Notes: generated from the letters alone by a model not told the origin. DNA of 64,000 nucleotides from JAVBNT01 sp031551355 (GCA_031551355.1 JAVBNT010000012.1:1-64000), one strand, 5' to 3'; shown: positions 51,170 through 60,795, counted from the first letter of the stretch. A program made the numbers and translations.

Positions 51170-52210
51170 TCATTTATTGTTGTGCGTCTGTGGCGAATGA
51201 AGATGCCAATCTGTATTTTTTATGAGAAAATCCGCAAAACCATGTAGCTCCGGCCTGCCGTATTCCATAAATTTTTTGAGTATTTCCTTCGCTTTTGCCG
51301 AGTTAAAGTTGGCGACTGATGCGAGCGCATTTTTTATAATTGCTGACGGTTCAAGCCAGGAAGACGACAACTGTGTTCCTTTGAATTTTGCCTTGAATTC
51401 CTCATCCGTCAGGAAGATTATATCCGGCAGGTATTGAACGGCGCCGATATCGCCGTATGGCGGTTTGTCTTTACGTTTGGGTATGTCTCTGTTTTTCGGA
51501 CATACGTCCTGGCAGGTATTGCAGCCGTAAAGCCTGTGTCCCCAAATTTTTATATACTCGGCTTCCATTGCCGCGCATCCGGCTATATACTGCAGACATC
51601 TCCCTGTATTGACGGGGAGATTTGCCGCGATTGCCTTTGTCGGGCAGGTTTGAGCGCAGAGGCTGCAGCTTCCGCAGTCGCCGTCTGCCGGCAAATCTGT
51701 TTCTATTTCCAGATCGGTTACAATACAGCCGAGAACAATAGCGGAGCCGAATCTGCCGTTTATTATCAGGGAGTTTTTACCTATAAAGCCAATTCCGGCT
51801 TTTTGGGCAAAAGGTTTTTCCCTTAATCTGCCGTTTACGGAGATATAAAACCGTCCGCCGAATTCTTTTTTCAGACGCGACACGAGTTTTTCGATTTTTT
51901 TACGCAGTTCCTTGTAGTAATTGCGTCTCAGATAGGGGGCAATTACGCCGCAGAGTTCTTCCGGGCTGTCATTTTCATCTGTGAGATAATTTTGTGCGGT
52001 GACAATCACCGATTTTGCTCCCGGAAGAAATGTTTGCGGATCCGATAATGAAGACATTTCATCTTCGGAAAAGTTTGACTCCACCCATAGGGGTGACGGG
52101 TGTTTCTTTAAGATTGTTTTGAAGTTTTCAACGGCAAGAGCATCTGTAACTCCTGTGACGGGTATATCGAGGCTTTGCGCCGTCTGTTTGATGATTTCCT
52201 TGCTGATCAC
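51170..52210 (-). CDS. queG: Epoxyqueuosine reductase QueG
   Basis: 346-aa B12- and iron-sulphur enzyme for the last step of queuosine synthesis on tRNA. The N-terminal DUF1730 part (PGAKSVIVTAQNYL; RREKPFAQ-like RLREKPFAQKAGIGFIGKN) precedes two 4Fe-4S clusters: CGSCSLCAQTCPTKAI and CNTCQDVCPKN. The C-terminus (FNSAKAKEILKKFMEYGRPE) resembles the HEAT-like tail. It follows scpB by 7 bp on the same strand and may share its transcript, although pathways differ; both depend on cobalamin supply. Confidence 0.95.
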   Translation of the reverse strand: MISKEIIKQTAQSLDIPVTGVTDALAVENFKTILKKHPSPLWVESNFSEDEMSSLSDPQTFLPGAKSVIVTAQNYLTDENDSPEELCGVIAPYLRRNYYKELRKKIEKLVSRLKKEFGGRFYISVNGRLREKPFAQKAGIGFIGKNSLIINGRFGSAIVLGCIVTDLEIETDLPADGDCGSCSLCAQTCPTKAIAANLPVNTGRCLQYIAGCAAMEAEYIKIWGHRLYGCNTCQDVCPKNRDIPKRKDKPPYGDIGAVQYLPDIIFLTDEEFKAKFKGTQLSSSWLEPSAIIKNALASVANFNSAKAKEILKKFMEYGRPELHGFADFLIKNTDWHLHSPQTHNNK

Positions 52211-52216
52211 GGCTGT

Positions 52217-52996
52217 TTAGCGGCCCATAAATACCGGGCTGCGTTTCTCAAGGAAAGCTCTTATGCCTTCCTTGTAGTCTTCACTCGTATAAACTTCCTG
52301 CCTTAACGATTGTATGCGTTCAAAAGCTTCCGGATTCATCGGGTGCGTGTTGGAAAGAACCCTCATTTCTTCTTTGAGAACCGTTAAAACGAGAGGAGAG
52401 TGTGTGATAATGTCCCTGACGATGGAGAAGGTTTTTTCTTCCAGCTCTTCCGTAGGTATTGCATAATTGATGATGCCGCACTGCGCAAGCTTTTCTGCCG
52501 GAAACGGCTTGGCGGTGAAAACCATTTCTTTTATAAAATGATAGCCTCCCGGTTTCATAAAACGCAGTATTCCCGAAAGGTTGTATGCCATTCCCATTTT
52601 TGCCGGCGTAATTGCAAATGTCGATTCTTTCGAAGCGATGATAATATCACAGCAGGTAACAAGTTCGCAGGCGCCTCCCCACACGGAGCCTTCGACCATT
52701 GCTATCACCGGTACCGGACATGTCTCAATCGCTCTGATGACTCTTCTTAAAGGGTCGTCATAGGTCAGCGGATCCCTGCCGTCGACGCTTAGTTCATGGA
52801 CGTCATGTCCTGCCGAAAAAACTTTCGCACCTTTTCGCGCCCTGATAACAATGGTTCTGGCGTTATCCGCCACCATGCCGTCAAGTTCCGTGCAAATTTC
52901 GCTGATAATCTCTTTGCAGAGAGGATTGACTCTTTTGGGATGGTTAAGTGTTATTATACCGACCCCGTTTTCATTTTCTTTAATTAAAAAACTCAT
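52217..52996 (-). CDS. scpB: Methylmalonyl-CoA decarboxylase (ScpB-type)
   Basis: 259-aa crotonase-fold enzyme resembling E. coli ScpB throughout: KVFSAGHDVHELSVDGRDPL, YDDPLRRVIRAIE, MVEGSVWGGACELV, AYNLSGI and a final FLEKRSPVFMGR. It converts methylmalonyl-CoA to propionyl-CoA and CO2. It overlaps meaB by 17 bp, and the two mutase subunits lie just upstream, giving succinyl-CoA to propionyl-CoA as in the E. coli sbm-ygfD-scpB operon. No epimerase gene is visible here. Cytosolic. Confidence 0.93.
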   Translation of the reverse strand: MSFLIKENENGVGIITLNHPKRVNPLCKEIISEICTELDGMVADNARTIVIRARKGAKVFSAGHDVHELSVDGRDPLTYDDPLRRVIRAIETCPVPVIAMVEGSVWGGACELVTCCDIIIASKESTFAITPAKMGMAYNLSGILRFMKPGGYHFIKEMVFTAKPFPAEKLAQCGIINYAIPTEELEEKTFSIVRDIITHSPLVLTVLKEEMRVLSNTHPMNPEAFERIQSLRQEVYTSEDYKEGIRAFLEKRSPVFMGR

Positions 52997-53930
52997 TCTT
53001 CAATAACCTTTCCGCCAGCTCGAGGACGGTTTCACCATTTTCACGCATCTTCAGGATTACTTTCTCAAAGCCGCCCAGCCGCTCTACTCCGGAGTTTATT
53101 TTTTTGCGCATATTTTCTTCCATTGCCGAAATGATCTCATTTTTTACTTTTGCAATCTGTTTGCGATGCCCCTCTTCGCTGTTTTGCAGATAGTCACGAT
53201 GCTCTTCAACCGCTTTGGCAATATCGGCAATTCCTTCATTTTTCGTACTGCAGCATCTTATTACCGGAATTTGTCTTCTGTTTTCACTGTTCATCATCAC
53301 CATTTGTTCCAGTTCGGCAACAAGCTTTTCGGCAAGCGGATTGTCACATTTGTTGACCACAAACAGATCGGCTATTTCCAGAACTCCGGCTTTTAATGCC
53401 TGTATGTCATCACCGAAACCTGGAGCCAATACGACGATTGTCGTATCGGCCATTGAGGCGATGTCGACTTCGGACTGCCCCACGCCGACGGTTTCAATGA
53501 TAATTTTATCCGTTCCGAAAACGTCCATTAATTTTGCCGCCTGCCCGGTTTTGAATGACAGACCGCCGAGACTGCCTCTGGAACCCATGCTTCGCATAAA
53601 AACCCTGTCGTTGAGAGTATGGCTTTTCATTCTGATTCTGTCACCCAGAAGCGCCCCGCCGCTAAAAGGACTCGACGGATCAACGGCTATTATTCCTATT
53701 TTATTGAAATCATTCAGAAGCTGCATAGTCAGGACATTTATAAAGGTGCTTTTGCCTGCTCCCGGAGGTCCGGTTATGCCTATTACATGCGCGTTTCCGC
53801 TGTTGCGCTGGGCAAGCTTTATAAGTTCCGAGGCGTCTTCCCTTTCGTTTTCAACGATCGTTATTGCTCTTGCCAGAGCGCCCCTGTTTCCGGATTGTAT
53901 TAAATTTATCAGTTCCTGTGCTTTTGTCAT
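52980..53930 (-). CDS. meaB: Methylmalonyl-CoA mutase chaperone GTPase MeaB
   Basis: 316-aa G3E-type GTPase (MeaB/ArgK). Walker A is GPPGAGKST, then VDPSSPFSGGALLGDR, switch region ETVGVGQSE, and base-recognition NKCD. The C-terminal dimerisation helices are present. It protects and gates adenosylcobalamin loading of methylmalonyl-CoA mutase, whose subunits are encoded 93 bp upstream. It overlaps scpB. Cytosolic. Confidence 0.95.
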   Translation of the reverse strand: MTKAQELINLIQSGNRGALARAITIVENEREDASELIKLAQRNSGNAHVIGITGPPGAGKSTFINVLTMQLLNDFNKIGIIAVDPSSPFSGGALLGDRIRMKSHTLNDRVFMRSMGSRGSLGGLSFKTGQAAKLMDVFGTDKIIIETVGVGQSEVDIASMADTTIVVLAPGFGDDIQALKAGVLEIADLFVVNKCDNPLAEKLVAELEQMVMMNSENRRQIPVIRCCSTKNEGIADIAKAVEEHRDYLQNSEEGHRKQIAKVKNEIISAMEENMRKKINSGVERLGGFEKVILKMRENGETVLELAERLLKNEFFN

Positions 53931-54023
53931 TGCAATACCTGCGTAATTGGGGGTGTATGAATAAAATTGTGCCGTGTGCCCAGCAAATAAAACTGACCAA
54001 TGTAGTCGTCTGCCGCGCAGAGA

Positions 54024-54422
54024 TTAATTTGTTTTGTTTACATTGTCCCTGATGTATTTTATCACGTCTTCCGTGCTTGTGCCGGGCGTAAAAATTTCTC
54101 TGACGCCTTTTTCTTTTAAAAACGGGATATCACCTTCGGGAATGACCCCGCCGCCGATCACCAGTTTGCGGCTCATTCCTTTTTCATTTAAACCGTCTAC
54201 CACTTTGGGAAAAAGCGTATTGTGGGCACCGGAAAGCAGGCTTAGAGCAATGACGTCCACATCTTCCTCTTCCGCTGCCGAGACTATTTCTTCGACAGTG
54301 TGCCTTATTCCGGTGTAGATTACTTCAAATCCTGCGTCGCGCAGGGCCCTGGCGATAACTTTAGCTCCTCTGTCGTGACCGTCAAGACCCGGTTTTGCTA
54401 CTAGAACTTTAATTTTTTCCAT
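54024..54422 (-). CDS. Methylmalonyl-CoA mutase, small B12-binding subunit
   Basis: 132 aa: the cobalamin-binding domain as a separate chain. The DxHxxG motif is in GLDGHDRGAKVIARAL, then SLLSGAHN and VIGGGVIPEGD line the nucleotide-tail pocket. It pairs with the large subunit encoded 14 bp upstream, the split arrangement common in archaea and several anaerobes. GGAGG lies before the ATG. Confidence 0.95.
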   Translation of the reverse strand: MEKIKVLVAKPGLDGHDRGAKVIARALRDAGFEVIYTGIRHTVEEIVSAAEEEDVDVIALSLLSGAHNTLFPKVVDGLNEKGMSRKLVIGGGVIPEGDIPFLKEKGVREIFTPGTSTEDVIKYIRDNVNKTN

Positions 54423-54436
54423 AGTTTTGAACCTCC

Positions 54437-56083
54437 TTAAATAGTCACGTGGGCTTCATATGTCCCAAAGACTTTTCTCATTACATTACAAATCTCACCA
54501 AGAGATGCATAGGATTTGACGGCCTCAAGAATTACAGGCATCAAATCGGCATTTTCATCTCTGCATACTTTTTCAAGTTTTTCCAGCTTTTCTTTTACAA
54601 GCGAGTTGTCGCGTTCTTTTTTAGTTTTCAGCAGTTTGTTTTTCTGATATTCACCGATAGCTGCGTCTACACGCAGGAGATTCTCCTGCGGTGCTTCATC
54701 GATCTGGAATTTGTTTACTCCAACGATTGTTCTGTCTCCCGACTCCACCTCTTTTTGCCATTTGTAGGCACTGTCCTGGATTTCTTTCTGCATATAGCCT
54801 TTTTCAATGGCCTCAACTGCGCCGCCGAGTTCATCGATCTTTTTTATATAATCCAGAGCTGTTTTTTCGATTTCATCGGTAAGGCTTTCCACATAGTAAG
54901 AACCTGCAAGAGGATCCACGACATCGGCCAAACCGGACTCATAAGCGACTATTTGCTGGGTCCTCAGCGCCGTTCTTACGGAGTCTTCAGTCGGCAGGGC
55001 CAGAGCTTCGTCGCGGGAGTTTGTATGCAGTGACTGTGTGCCTCCGAGAATGGCTGCCACCGTCTGCAGAGTCACTCTTATTATGTTATTATCAGGCTGT
55101 TGAGCCGTCAGCATTGAGCCTGCCGTTTGTGTGTGAACGCGCAGCATCATGGATTTAGGATTTTTAGCTCCGAAGCGCTCTTTCATTATCCGCGCCCATA
55201 TGCGTCTTGACGCTCTGAATTTGCATGCCTCTTCGATTACGTTATTGTGCGCGTTCCAGAAGAATGACAATCTTCCGGCGAATGTATCTATATCAAGTCC
55301 GGCTTTTATTGCCGCTTCCACATATGCGATTCCGTTGGCAATTGTGAAGGCAATTTCCTGGGCCGCAGTGGAGCCTGCTTCTCTTATATGATAACCTGAA
55401 ATAGAGATCGTATTCCATTGGGGAACATTTGCCGAGCAATATTTGAAAATATCCGTAATCAGCCGCATAGAAGGTTTGGGCGGAAATATGTAGGTGCCTC
55501 TGGCGGCGTATTCCTTGAGAATGTCGTTTTGTATTGTGCCGTTGAGAAGATCCGATTTTACACCCTGTTTTTCCGCTACGGCTATATACATTGCCAGAAG
55601 AACCGACGCCGGAGCATTAATAGTCATTGATGTCGATACTTTGCTGAGGTCTATACCGTTAAAAAGTATTTCCATATCGGCGAGAGTGTCGATTGCTACG
55701 CCGACTTTGCCTATTTCACCGTCGGAAATGGGGTCGTCGGAGTCATAACCTATCTGTGTGGGAAGGTCAAAGGCGCAGGAAAGTCCCGTTTGCCCCTGTT
55801 CAAGTAAATATTTATACCTTTTGTTTGACTCTTCCGCAGTAGCAAATCCGGCATACTGACGCATTGTCCACAGGCGTCCACGGTACATTGTCGGTTGTAC
55901 GCCTCTTGTAAAAGGATACGTTCCCGGCATTCCCAGGTCACTCTCATATTCAAGCCTTTCGGTATCCAGAGGGGTATAGAGCCTTTTTTCCGGCAGATTT
56001 TTTCTTTCGGGATGTTTTGCAAGCGAGGCCTCTGTTTTTGCCTTCCAGTTATCAACCAAACTCCTGAGTTCATCTTTTGACAT
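54437..56083 (-). CDS. Methylmalonyl-CoA mutase, large catalytic subunit
   Basis: 548 aa, the (beta/alpha)8 catalytic domain that interconverts methylmalonyl-CoA and succinyl-CoA. Motifs include PFTRGVQPTMYRGRLWTMRQ (the Tyr-Arg pair contacting substrate), GLSCAFDLPTQIGYDSD, SISGYHIREAG (catalytic His), RASRRIWA, and QSLHTNSRDEALALPTED. The ATG at 56083 has AAGGAGG 8 bases upstream; an in-frame ATG nine codons earlier lacks it. The B12 domain is on the next gene. It is first in mcm-mcm-meaB-scpB. Confidence 0.96.
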   Translation of the reverse strand: MSKDELRSLVDNWKAKTEASLAKHPERKNLPEKRLYTPLDTERLEYESDLGMPGTYPFTRGVQPTMYRGRLWTMRQYAGFATAEESNKRYKYLLEQGQTGLSCAFDLPTQIGYDSDDPISDGEIGKVGVAIDTLADMEILFNGIDLSKVSTSMTINAPASVLLAMYIAVAEKQGVKSDLLNGTIQNDILKEYAARGTYIFPPKPSMRLITDIFKYCSANVPQWNTISISGYHIREAGSTAAQEIAFTIANGIAYVEAAIKAGLDIDTFAGRLSFFWNAHNNVIEEACKFRASRRIWARIMKERFGAKNPKSMMLRVHTQTAGSMLTAQQPDNNIIRVTLQTVAAILGGTQSLHTNSRDEALALPTEDSVRTALRTQQIVAYESGLADVVDPLAGSYYVESLTDEIEKTALDYIKKIDELGGAVEAIEKGYMQKEIQDSAYKWQKEVESGDRTIVGVNKFQIDEAPQENLLRVDAAIGEYQKNKLLKTKKERDNSLVKEKLEKLEKVCRDENADLMPVILEAVKSYASLGEICNVMRKVFGTYEAHVTI

Positions 56084-56338
56084 TGTCTTGCCTCCTTTGA
56101 AATATCGCAATTGTTATGAATTCATAACGGTAGTCCATGTGTAGGGGCTAATATCTTATATTTGTCCGACTTTTTTTCCTTCCCCCTATAACTTTGCCTA
56201 TTCGTTTTTTTATTTATTGGTTATCCCGTGTAAATTATTTTCTAAAAAAGTGTACATCCAGCCTTTTGCCGAAAGGTTTTTTATGAGATTTTTTTGAAAG
56301 AATCTGTGATACAATAAAACTTAAGGATGTGATTTTTT

Positions 56339-57352
56339 ATGTTGGTTTTGCCGGATAAGAAACAGTTGTTTGATTTGTATAAATCCGCTTTCAGCTATTT
56401 CGAAAACAGGCCCTGGGAAAAGATTTCTAAAAGCGAGCTTTTTGGAATTCTCAATCCGGAGACCGGTATTGTTGGGTATTGTTTTCTGGGAGGGGCGCAG
56501 GATGGATTTTCCCTTAATGTGTGCATGGGTGAAGAGGCCCTTTACAGGTATCTGAATGCATTGTTTACATCAAAAAAACCAGCAGTTGATTCTATGTTTG
56601 ACATTGACAGTCTGTCGGTAGCTTTTGTAAAATCCTCATCCTATCCCAAAGAAGATTTGAAAAAATTTAAGGGGCTTGGCATTAAGGCCACTAAAAACAC
56701 GCTGTTGCCTTGTTTCAGATCTTTTTCTCCGGGTATGCAGCCCTGGCTTTTTGATGCGCCCCAGGCAGTGTTTGTGATAACTGTGATGAACAGAATCGCG
56801 CAGATGTGTATGGAGGGTGATTCAGCTCCGGATCTGTCAATAGGAGAGGATGAAAAAATAACTGTTTTGCTTCCTCCGGGAGAAGGCGGTGAATGGGCTT
56901 TTGAAAAACGTGATTTTGCTCCTGTAGAGCCTGAATTTACAATTATAACACCTCAGGATGACGGCTGTGTTAAGCAGATGAAAAAAGGGTGCAAAACAAA
57001 AGGGCAGTGGATTGCCGGTATATATTATTCGCCTTTTCCGGTGTCAAAAGATGAAGACGGCAGGGCTGTTTTCCCGAAAATATATATTATTGCCGATTAT
57101 AAAACCGGTGAATTGCTGGCCTGCGAAGACTTTGAAAATATTAAAGAGGACGGCTGTAAAATGGTTGATATGGTGGCATATCTCATTCAGGAGCGCAGGG
57201 AGATTCCGCGAACGGTTTTTGTGAGAAATGATGAGACTTTTTATGTTTTGCGTGATGTCTGTGAAATGTTTAAAATAAATATGAAACCGGCCGTCAGAAC
57301 GGACAAGACTGACTGTTTCTGGAAAACGCTGCTCGACTCTCAGGACGACTGA
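56339..57352 (+). CDS. Hypothetical protein, DUF6930/DUF7309-like layout
   Basis: 337 aa, cytosolic. The N-terminal half has GYCFLGGAQDGFSLNVCMGEE and LPCFRSFSPGMQPWL, a pattern seen in paired DUF7309/DUF6930 proteins. The C-terminal half has WIAGIYYSPFPVSK and PKIYIIADYKTGELL followed by a helix and FVRNDETFYVLRD. There are no catalytic motifs. The family guess is from memory of this two-domain layout and is not certain. Weak AAGGATG precedes the ATG. It is divergent from the mutase operon. Confidence 0.6.
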   Translation: MLVLPDKKQLFDLYKSAFSYFENRPWEKISKSELFGILNPETGIVGYCFLGGAQDGFSLNVCMGEEALYRYLNALFTSKKPAVDSMFDIDSLSVAFVKSSSYPKEDLKKFKGLGIKATKNTLLPCFRSFSPGMQPWLFDAPQAVFVITVMNRIAQMCMEGDSAPDLSIGEDEKITVLLPPGEGGEWAFEKRDFAPVEPEFTIITPQDDGCVKQMKKGCKTKGQWIAGIYYSPFPVSKDEDGRAVFPKIYIIADYKTGELLACEDFENIKEDGCKMVDMVAYLIQERREIPRTVFVRNDETFYVLRDVCEMFKINMKPAVRTDKTDCFWKTLLDSQDD

Positions 57353-57453
57353 TTTCTGGTTTTGTTGTTTTTTTTATAATTGTATGTTATAATATTCCAA
57401 TATATGTTTTTTTGCAAATTTCAGCTTTTTTAGCCTTCATACGCAGATGGAAA

Positions 57454-57527
57454 GGGGGATTTGCCAGTACGCTATGACGGGGAATTTGTGAAATACGTTT
57501 AAGGGGGGATTTATGAGATACGTTTTT
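57454..57527 (+). repeat. Three tandem imperfect 25-bp repeats over a start site
   Basis: Units at 57454-57478 (GGGGGATTTGCCAGTACGC), 57479-57502 (GGGGAATTTGTGAAATACGT) and 57503-57527 (GGGGGGATTTATGAGATACG). The third contains the ribosome site and ATG of the lipoprotein gene; the second contains a GTG AAA TAC GTT TAA echo of that start. Confidence 0.6.
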
Positions 57528-58961
57528 TTGAGAATAATGTTTCTATGTTTTTTGTCTGTCTGTCTTTCCGGATGCGGCTTATCCGATTGCCCAATTTATT
57601 TAGGCTCTCCGGCTTCGCTAAACCGTACTTTTGAAATTTCCGGGACTGTTTTGTATCCTGATAATTTACCGATAGCAGGTGTAAGTGTGACTGTTAATTC
57701 GGTTAAGGGTAGTGTTGTCACCGGCTCTAACGGCAGTTTTACCATCAATGTGAGCGCCCCGTCAGGGGAAGAGGTTTTTGTTAATTTTGCCAAAGACGAA
57801 TATGTTATTCCTTCTGTTTCTCTGGTTTTGGATGCTTCGGGATTTAATGTGGATACACCTGTTCCGATTTCGGCTGATACTGTAGGCTATTTGCCTCTGG
57901 CATTATCAGATATTTATTGTATTACATATACAATGAAGAACGTTTCCGGAGTTCTTCTCCAGCCGATGGGGATTGTATTCTCTCCTGATAGCAGCAGGCT
58001 TTTTGTTGCTGATTCAACCAACAATAGAATATTAGTGATTCCTGTTGAAAAATACCGTGTATCCGGTAATGTTGAGCTTCTGGCCGGAACAGGTGTTCTT
58101 GGCCTTAAGGACGGACCCGGAAATGAAGCGGAGTTTAACCATCCCAGCTCTATTTCAATTTCTGCGGATGGAAGTGAGCTGTACGTTGCTGATCGCGGCT
58201 CCAATTCAATTAGGAAAATCATTGTCGGAAATACTCCTGAAACAACTACGGTGTCTACTGTTGCCGGAGGTATCGGCGGAGCGTGGGCTGACGGAGATGC
58301 GACCGTAGCAAAGTTTTGGGCGCCTTATTCGGTTGTTGTTTCCTCTGTAGAGCCGGTTCTTTATGTAGCCGACACCTACAACAACCGTATTCGCAGGATT
58401 GTACTTGGTGATACTCCGGAGACAACCGTTATTTCTACCATTGCCGGAACAGGGGTGAATACGTCTGTTGACGGTTACGGCGATGTCGCAACATTCAATA
58501 ACCCTTTGGGAATGACTATTGCTCCTGACGGTAAAACTCTTTATGTTTCCGAATTGTCCGGTCACAGGCTCAGGCGGGTGATTCCCGGGAATTCCTCAGC
58601 CGAGACTGTTGTCTCTACGGTCGCCGGAGGGAATTCTGCCGGACACGTTGACGGATCCGGTGATGTCGCCCAATTCAGGACACTTTACGGTATGTGCTTG
58701 GATTCTTCCGGAAAGGTCCTTTTTGCCTGTGAATATCAGGGGACACATTCAAGCATAAGGCGTATTGAACTGGGAGATTTTCCGGCTCAGACATCGGTCT
58801 CGACATTTTCCGGCAATGATGTTACCGGCTATCTTGACGGCTCCGGAGACGTTGCAATGTTCCGCCAGCCGGAGGGCATAGCCATTTCCCGGGACAGCAG
58901 CGTCATCTGTGTCGCGGATACCGATGACAACTTGCTCAGGGTTTTGGTGGGGCATAAGTAG
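57513..58961 (+). CDS. NHL-repeat lipoprotein
   Basis: 482 aa. The lipoprotein signal ends in LSGCGLSDC (lipid-modified Cys at about residue 21). A carboxypeptidase-regulatory-like beta-sandwich (about 38-115; FEISGTVLYPDNLPIAGVSV) is followed by five to six NHL beta-propeller blades (about 150-480), each with DGSGDVAxF and LYVADxxNNRIRRI type phrases and STVAG spacers. Repeat blades are very similar to each other, suggesting recent internal duplication. It is membrane-anchored outside the cytoplasm, and the ligand is unknown. GGGGGG lies 7 bases before the ATG. Confidence 0.85.
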   Translation: MRYVFLRIMFLCFLSVCLSGCGLSDCPIYLGSPASLNRTFEISGTVLYPDNLPIAGVSVTVNSVKGSVVTGSNGSFTINVSAPSGEEVFVNFAKDEYVIPSVSLVLDASGFNVDTPVPISADTVGYLPLALSDIYCITYTMKNVSGVLLQPMGIVFSPDSSRLFVADSTNNRILVIPVEKYRVSGNVELLAGTGVLGLKDGPGNEAEFNHPSSISISADGSELYVADRGSNSIRKIIVGNTPETTTVSTVAGGIGGAWADGDATVAKFWAPYSVVVSSVEPVLYVADTYNNRIRRIVLGDTPETTVISTIAGTGVNTSVDGYGDVATFNNPLGMTIAPDGKTLYVSELSGHRLRRVIPGNSSAETVVSTVAGGNSAGHVDGSGDVAQFRTLYGMCLDSSGKVLFACEYQGTHSSIRRIELGDFPAQTSVSTFSGNDVTGYLDGSGDVAMFRQPEGIAISRDSSVICVADTDDNLLRVLVGHK

Positions 58962-59403
58962 TTTTTTTAATTTTTGCGGGTGAAGGCGGAAAGATCTGAA
59001 CCTGCAAGATATATGCGAAATTTTTAAAGCCTGCTGTTCAAACAGACGGGCTTTATTTTTCGAGGTGGGAATTTCTTTTGCACGTTATGAAATAAATTTT
59101 TTATCCCTCTGGTTTTGCACGTTTTTTTACGTTATAATATAAAGCATTATTGCAGAAGTAGTATTTACCGTTTTTGGCTCGACTCCGGGCGGTTTTTTGT
59201 GTAACCTGCGATGTGGCTGGAATTAGAATGATATTTGGGTTATATGTAGAACATACAGGAAATATACTTTAATATTTGTGACGGGATCTTTCAAACTCCA
59301 ACATAAAAAAGTGCTAAGGTGATGAAAATAATACCGGCTGTTGCCGGGGTAATGGCTGTCATATAAATTAAAAAATAAATTTGTATATATATGGAGGTGT
59401 ATT
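58962..59403. other. Intergenic region before ahcY
   Basis: 442 bases. The left part contains the lipoprotein gene's terminator. The right part should hold the ahcY promoter, but no strong box pair and no SAM or SAH riboswitch consensus was found by eye. No coding sequence is supported. Confidence 0.5.
59026..59060 (+). terminator. Terminator after NHL lipoprotein gene
   Basis: AAAGCC-TG-CTGT .. ACAG-AC-GGGCTTT followed by ATTTTT. Confidence 0.8.
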
Positions 59404-60675
59404 TTGACAACTACGACTAAGGAAAAATTTAAAGTTAAAGATCTCTCCCTTGCGGAGCAGGGCAAAAAGAAAATAGAGTGGGCTGAGGCGCATATGCCGG
59501 TAATGATGGCACTGAGGGAAAAATACAGTGTTACCAAACCTTTAAAGGGTATGCGTATTGCCGGCTGCATACATGTTACCAAAGAGACGGCGGTTCTTGT
59601 CAGGACTTTCATCGCTGCCGGTGCCGAGGTATCATGGAGCGGGTGTAACCCTCTTTCTACACAGGACGACATTGCTGCAGCTTTGGCAGCCGAAGGAGTA
59701 TCTATTTATGCCTGGCACGGACTTTCCGTTGAAGATTTTTACTGGTGTATAGAAAGAACTCTTGATTTCAAACCGACGCTGACACTTGATGACGGAGCAG
59801 ATCTTATTTTTACGGTTCATAACCGTTTTCCGCAGCTTGCCGAGACAATAATCGGCGGTACGGAAGAAACGACGACAGGCGTTCACAGACTGCGCGCTAT
59901 GGGTAAAGACGGTAAACTTCTGTATCCTGTTCTTGCCGTTAACGATGCCGAGACCAAATGGGATTTTGATAACGTTTACGGTACCGGGCAGTCCTCTATT
60001 GACGGGATTATAAGATCTTCAAATATTCTGCTTGCCGGAAAGGTTTTCGTTGTTGCCGGTTACGGCCATTGCGGCCGTGGATGCGCAATGAGGGCAAGAG
60101 GCCTGGGGGCAAGGGTTATTGTAACCGAGGTAAAGCCTACTGCCGCTCTTAAAGCTATTATGGACGGTTTTGACGTTATGCCTATGGATGAGGCGGCCAA
60201 GATCGGTGACATCTTTATTACCGCTACCGGTATGAGAGATATCATTGTTAAACGTCATTTTGAATCAATGAAAGACGGCGCAATTGTCTGCAACACCGGT
60301 CATTATGACGTGGAGATAAATATTCCCGAATTGGAAGCAATCGCTGCGGGAGTAAGAGAGATCCGCACAAATAATCACGAATATACAATGAATGACGGAA
60401 GGAAGGTCTATCTTCTTTGCCAGGGACGTCTTGTAAACCTTGCCGGGGCTGAAGGACATCCGTCCGAGGTTATGGATATGAGCTTTGCCAACCAGTTTAT
60501 GTCTATGCTGCGTATGAGCCGCGAAGGCAAAACAATGGAAAAGGATGTCTATGATATAACCGAGCAGCAAGATCAGGAAATAGCCCTTTTAAAACTTCAG
60601 ACAATGAATAAAAGCATTGATGAACTTACTGCGGAACAGATTACATATGCTTCCGATTATTCTGCAGGGACCTAG
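59404..60675 (+). CDS. ahcY: Adenosylhomocysteinase
   Basis: 423-aa NAD-dependent enzyme splitting S-adenosylhomocysteine into adenosine and homocysteine. Motifs: CIHVTKETAVLVRTF (the archaeal/Thermotoga-type variant), GCNPLSTQDD, ETTTGVHRL, the catalytic Lys/Asp region NDAETKWDFDN, NAD loop VVAGYGHCGRGCAMRARG, and CNTGHYDVEI. The short form lacks the roughly 40-residue insert of plant/proteobacterial enzymes. The start is TTG 59404 with GGAGG 8 bases before; no nearby in-frame ATG exists. It recycles SAH from methylation, relevant to B12 radical SAM methylases if the 31-38 kb enzymes are such. A terminator follows. Confidence 0.95.
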   Translation: MTTTTKEKFKVKDLSLAEQGKKKIEWAEAHMPVMMALREKYSVTKPLKGMRIAGCIHVTKETAVLVRTFIAAGAEVSWSGCNPLSTQDDIAAALAAEGVSIYAWHGLSVEDFYWCIERTLDFKPTLTLDDGADLIFTVHNRFPQLAETIIGGTEETTTGVHRLRAMGKDGKLLYPVLAVNDAETKWDFDNVYGTGQSSIDGIIRSSNILLAGKVFVVAGYGHCGRGCAMRARGLGARVIVTEVKPTAALKAIMDGFDVMPMDEAAKIGDIFITATGMRDIIVKRHFESMKDGAIVCNTGHYDVEINIPELEAIAAGVREIRTNNHEYTMNDGRKVYLLCQGRLVNLAGAEGHPSEVMDMSFANQFMSMLRMSREGKTMEKDVYDITEQQDQEIALLKLQTMNKSIDELTAEQITYASDYSAGT

Positions 60676-60697
60676 CCTGTTTTTATAATTTTTGCGG

Positions 60698-60728
60698 AGC
60701 CGGCTGTTTTTTGGGCGGCCGGCTTTTG
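60698..60728 (+). terminator. Terminator after ahcY
   Basis: AGCCGGC - loop - GCCGGCT followed by TTTT. Confidence 0.88.
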
Positions 60729-60795
60729 TATTTTTTGTGAATTTGCCGCTTTATTTAAAGATTGGTCAGGCCCTGAAAAAAAATCCGTCAAGGTA

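Noticed and set aside
57596..57793. Minus-strand frames opposite the NHL lipoprotein
   Set aside because: Shadows of the propeller repeats; no ribosome sites.
59060..59403. SAM or SAH riboswitch upstream of ahcY
   Set aside because: None of the conserved core sequences of those riboswitches could be found by eye.
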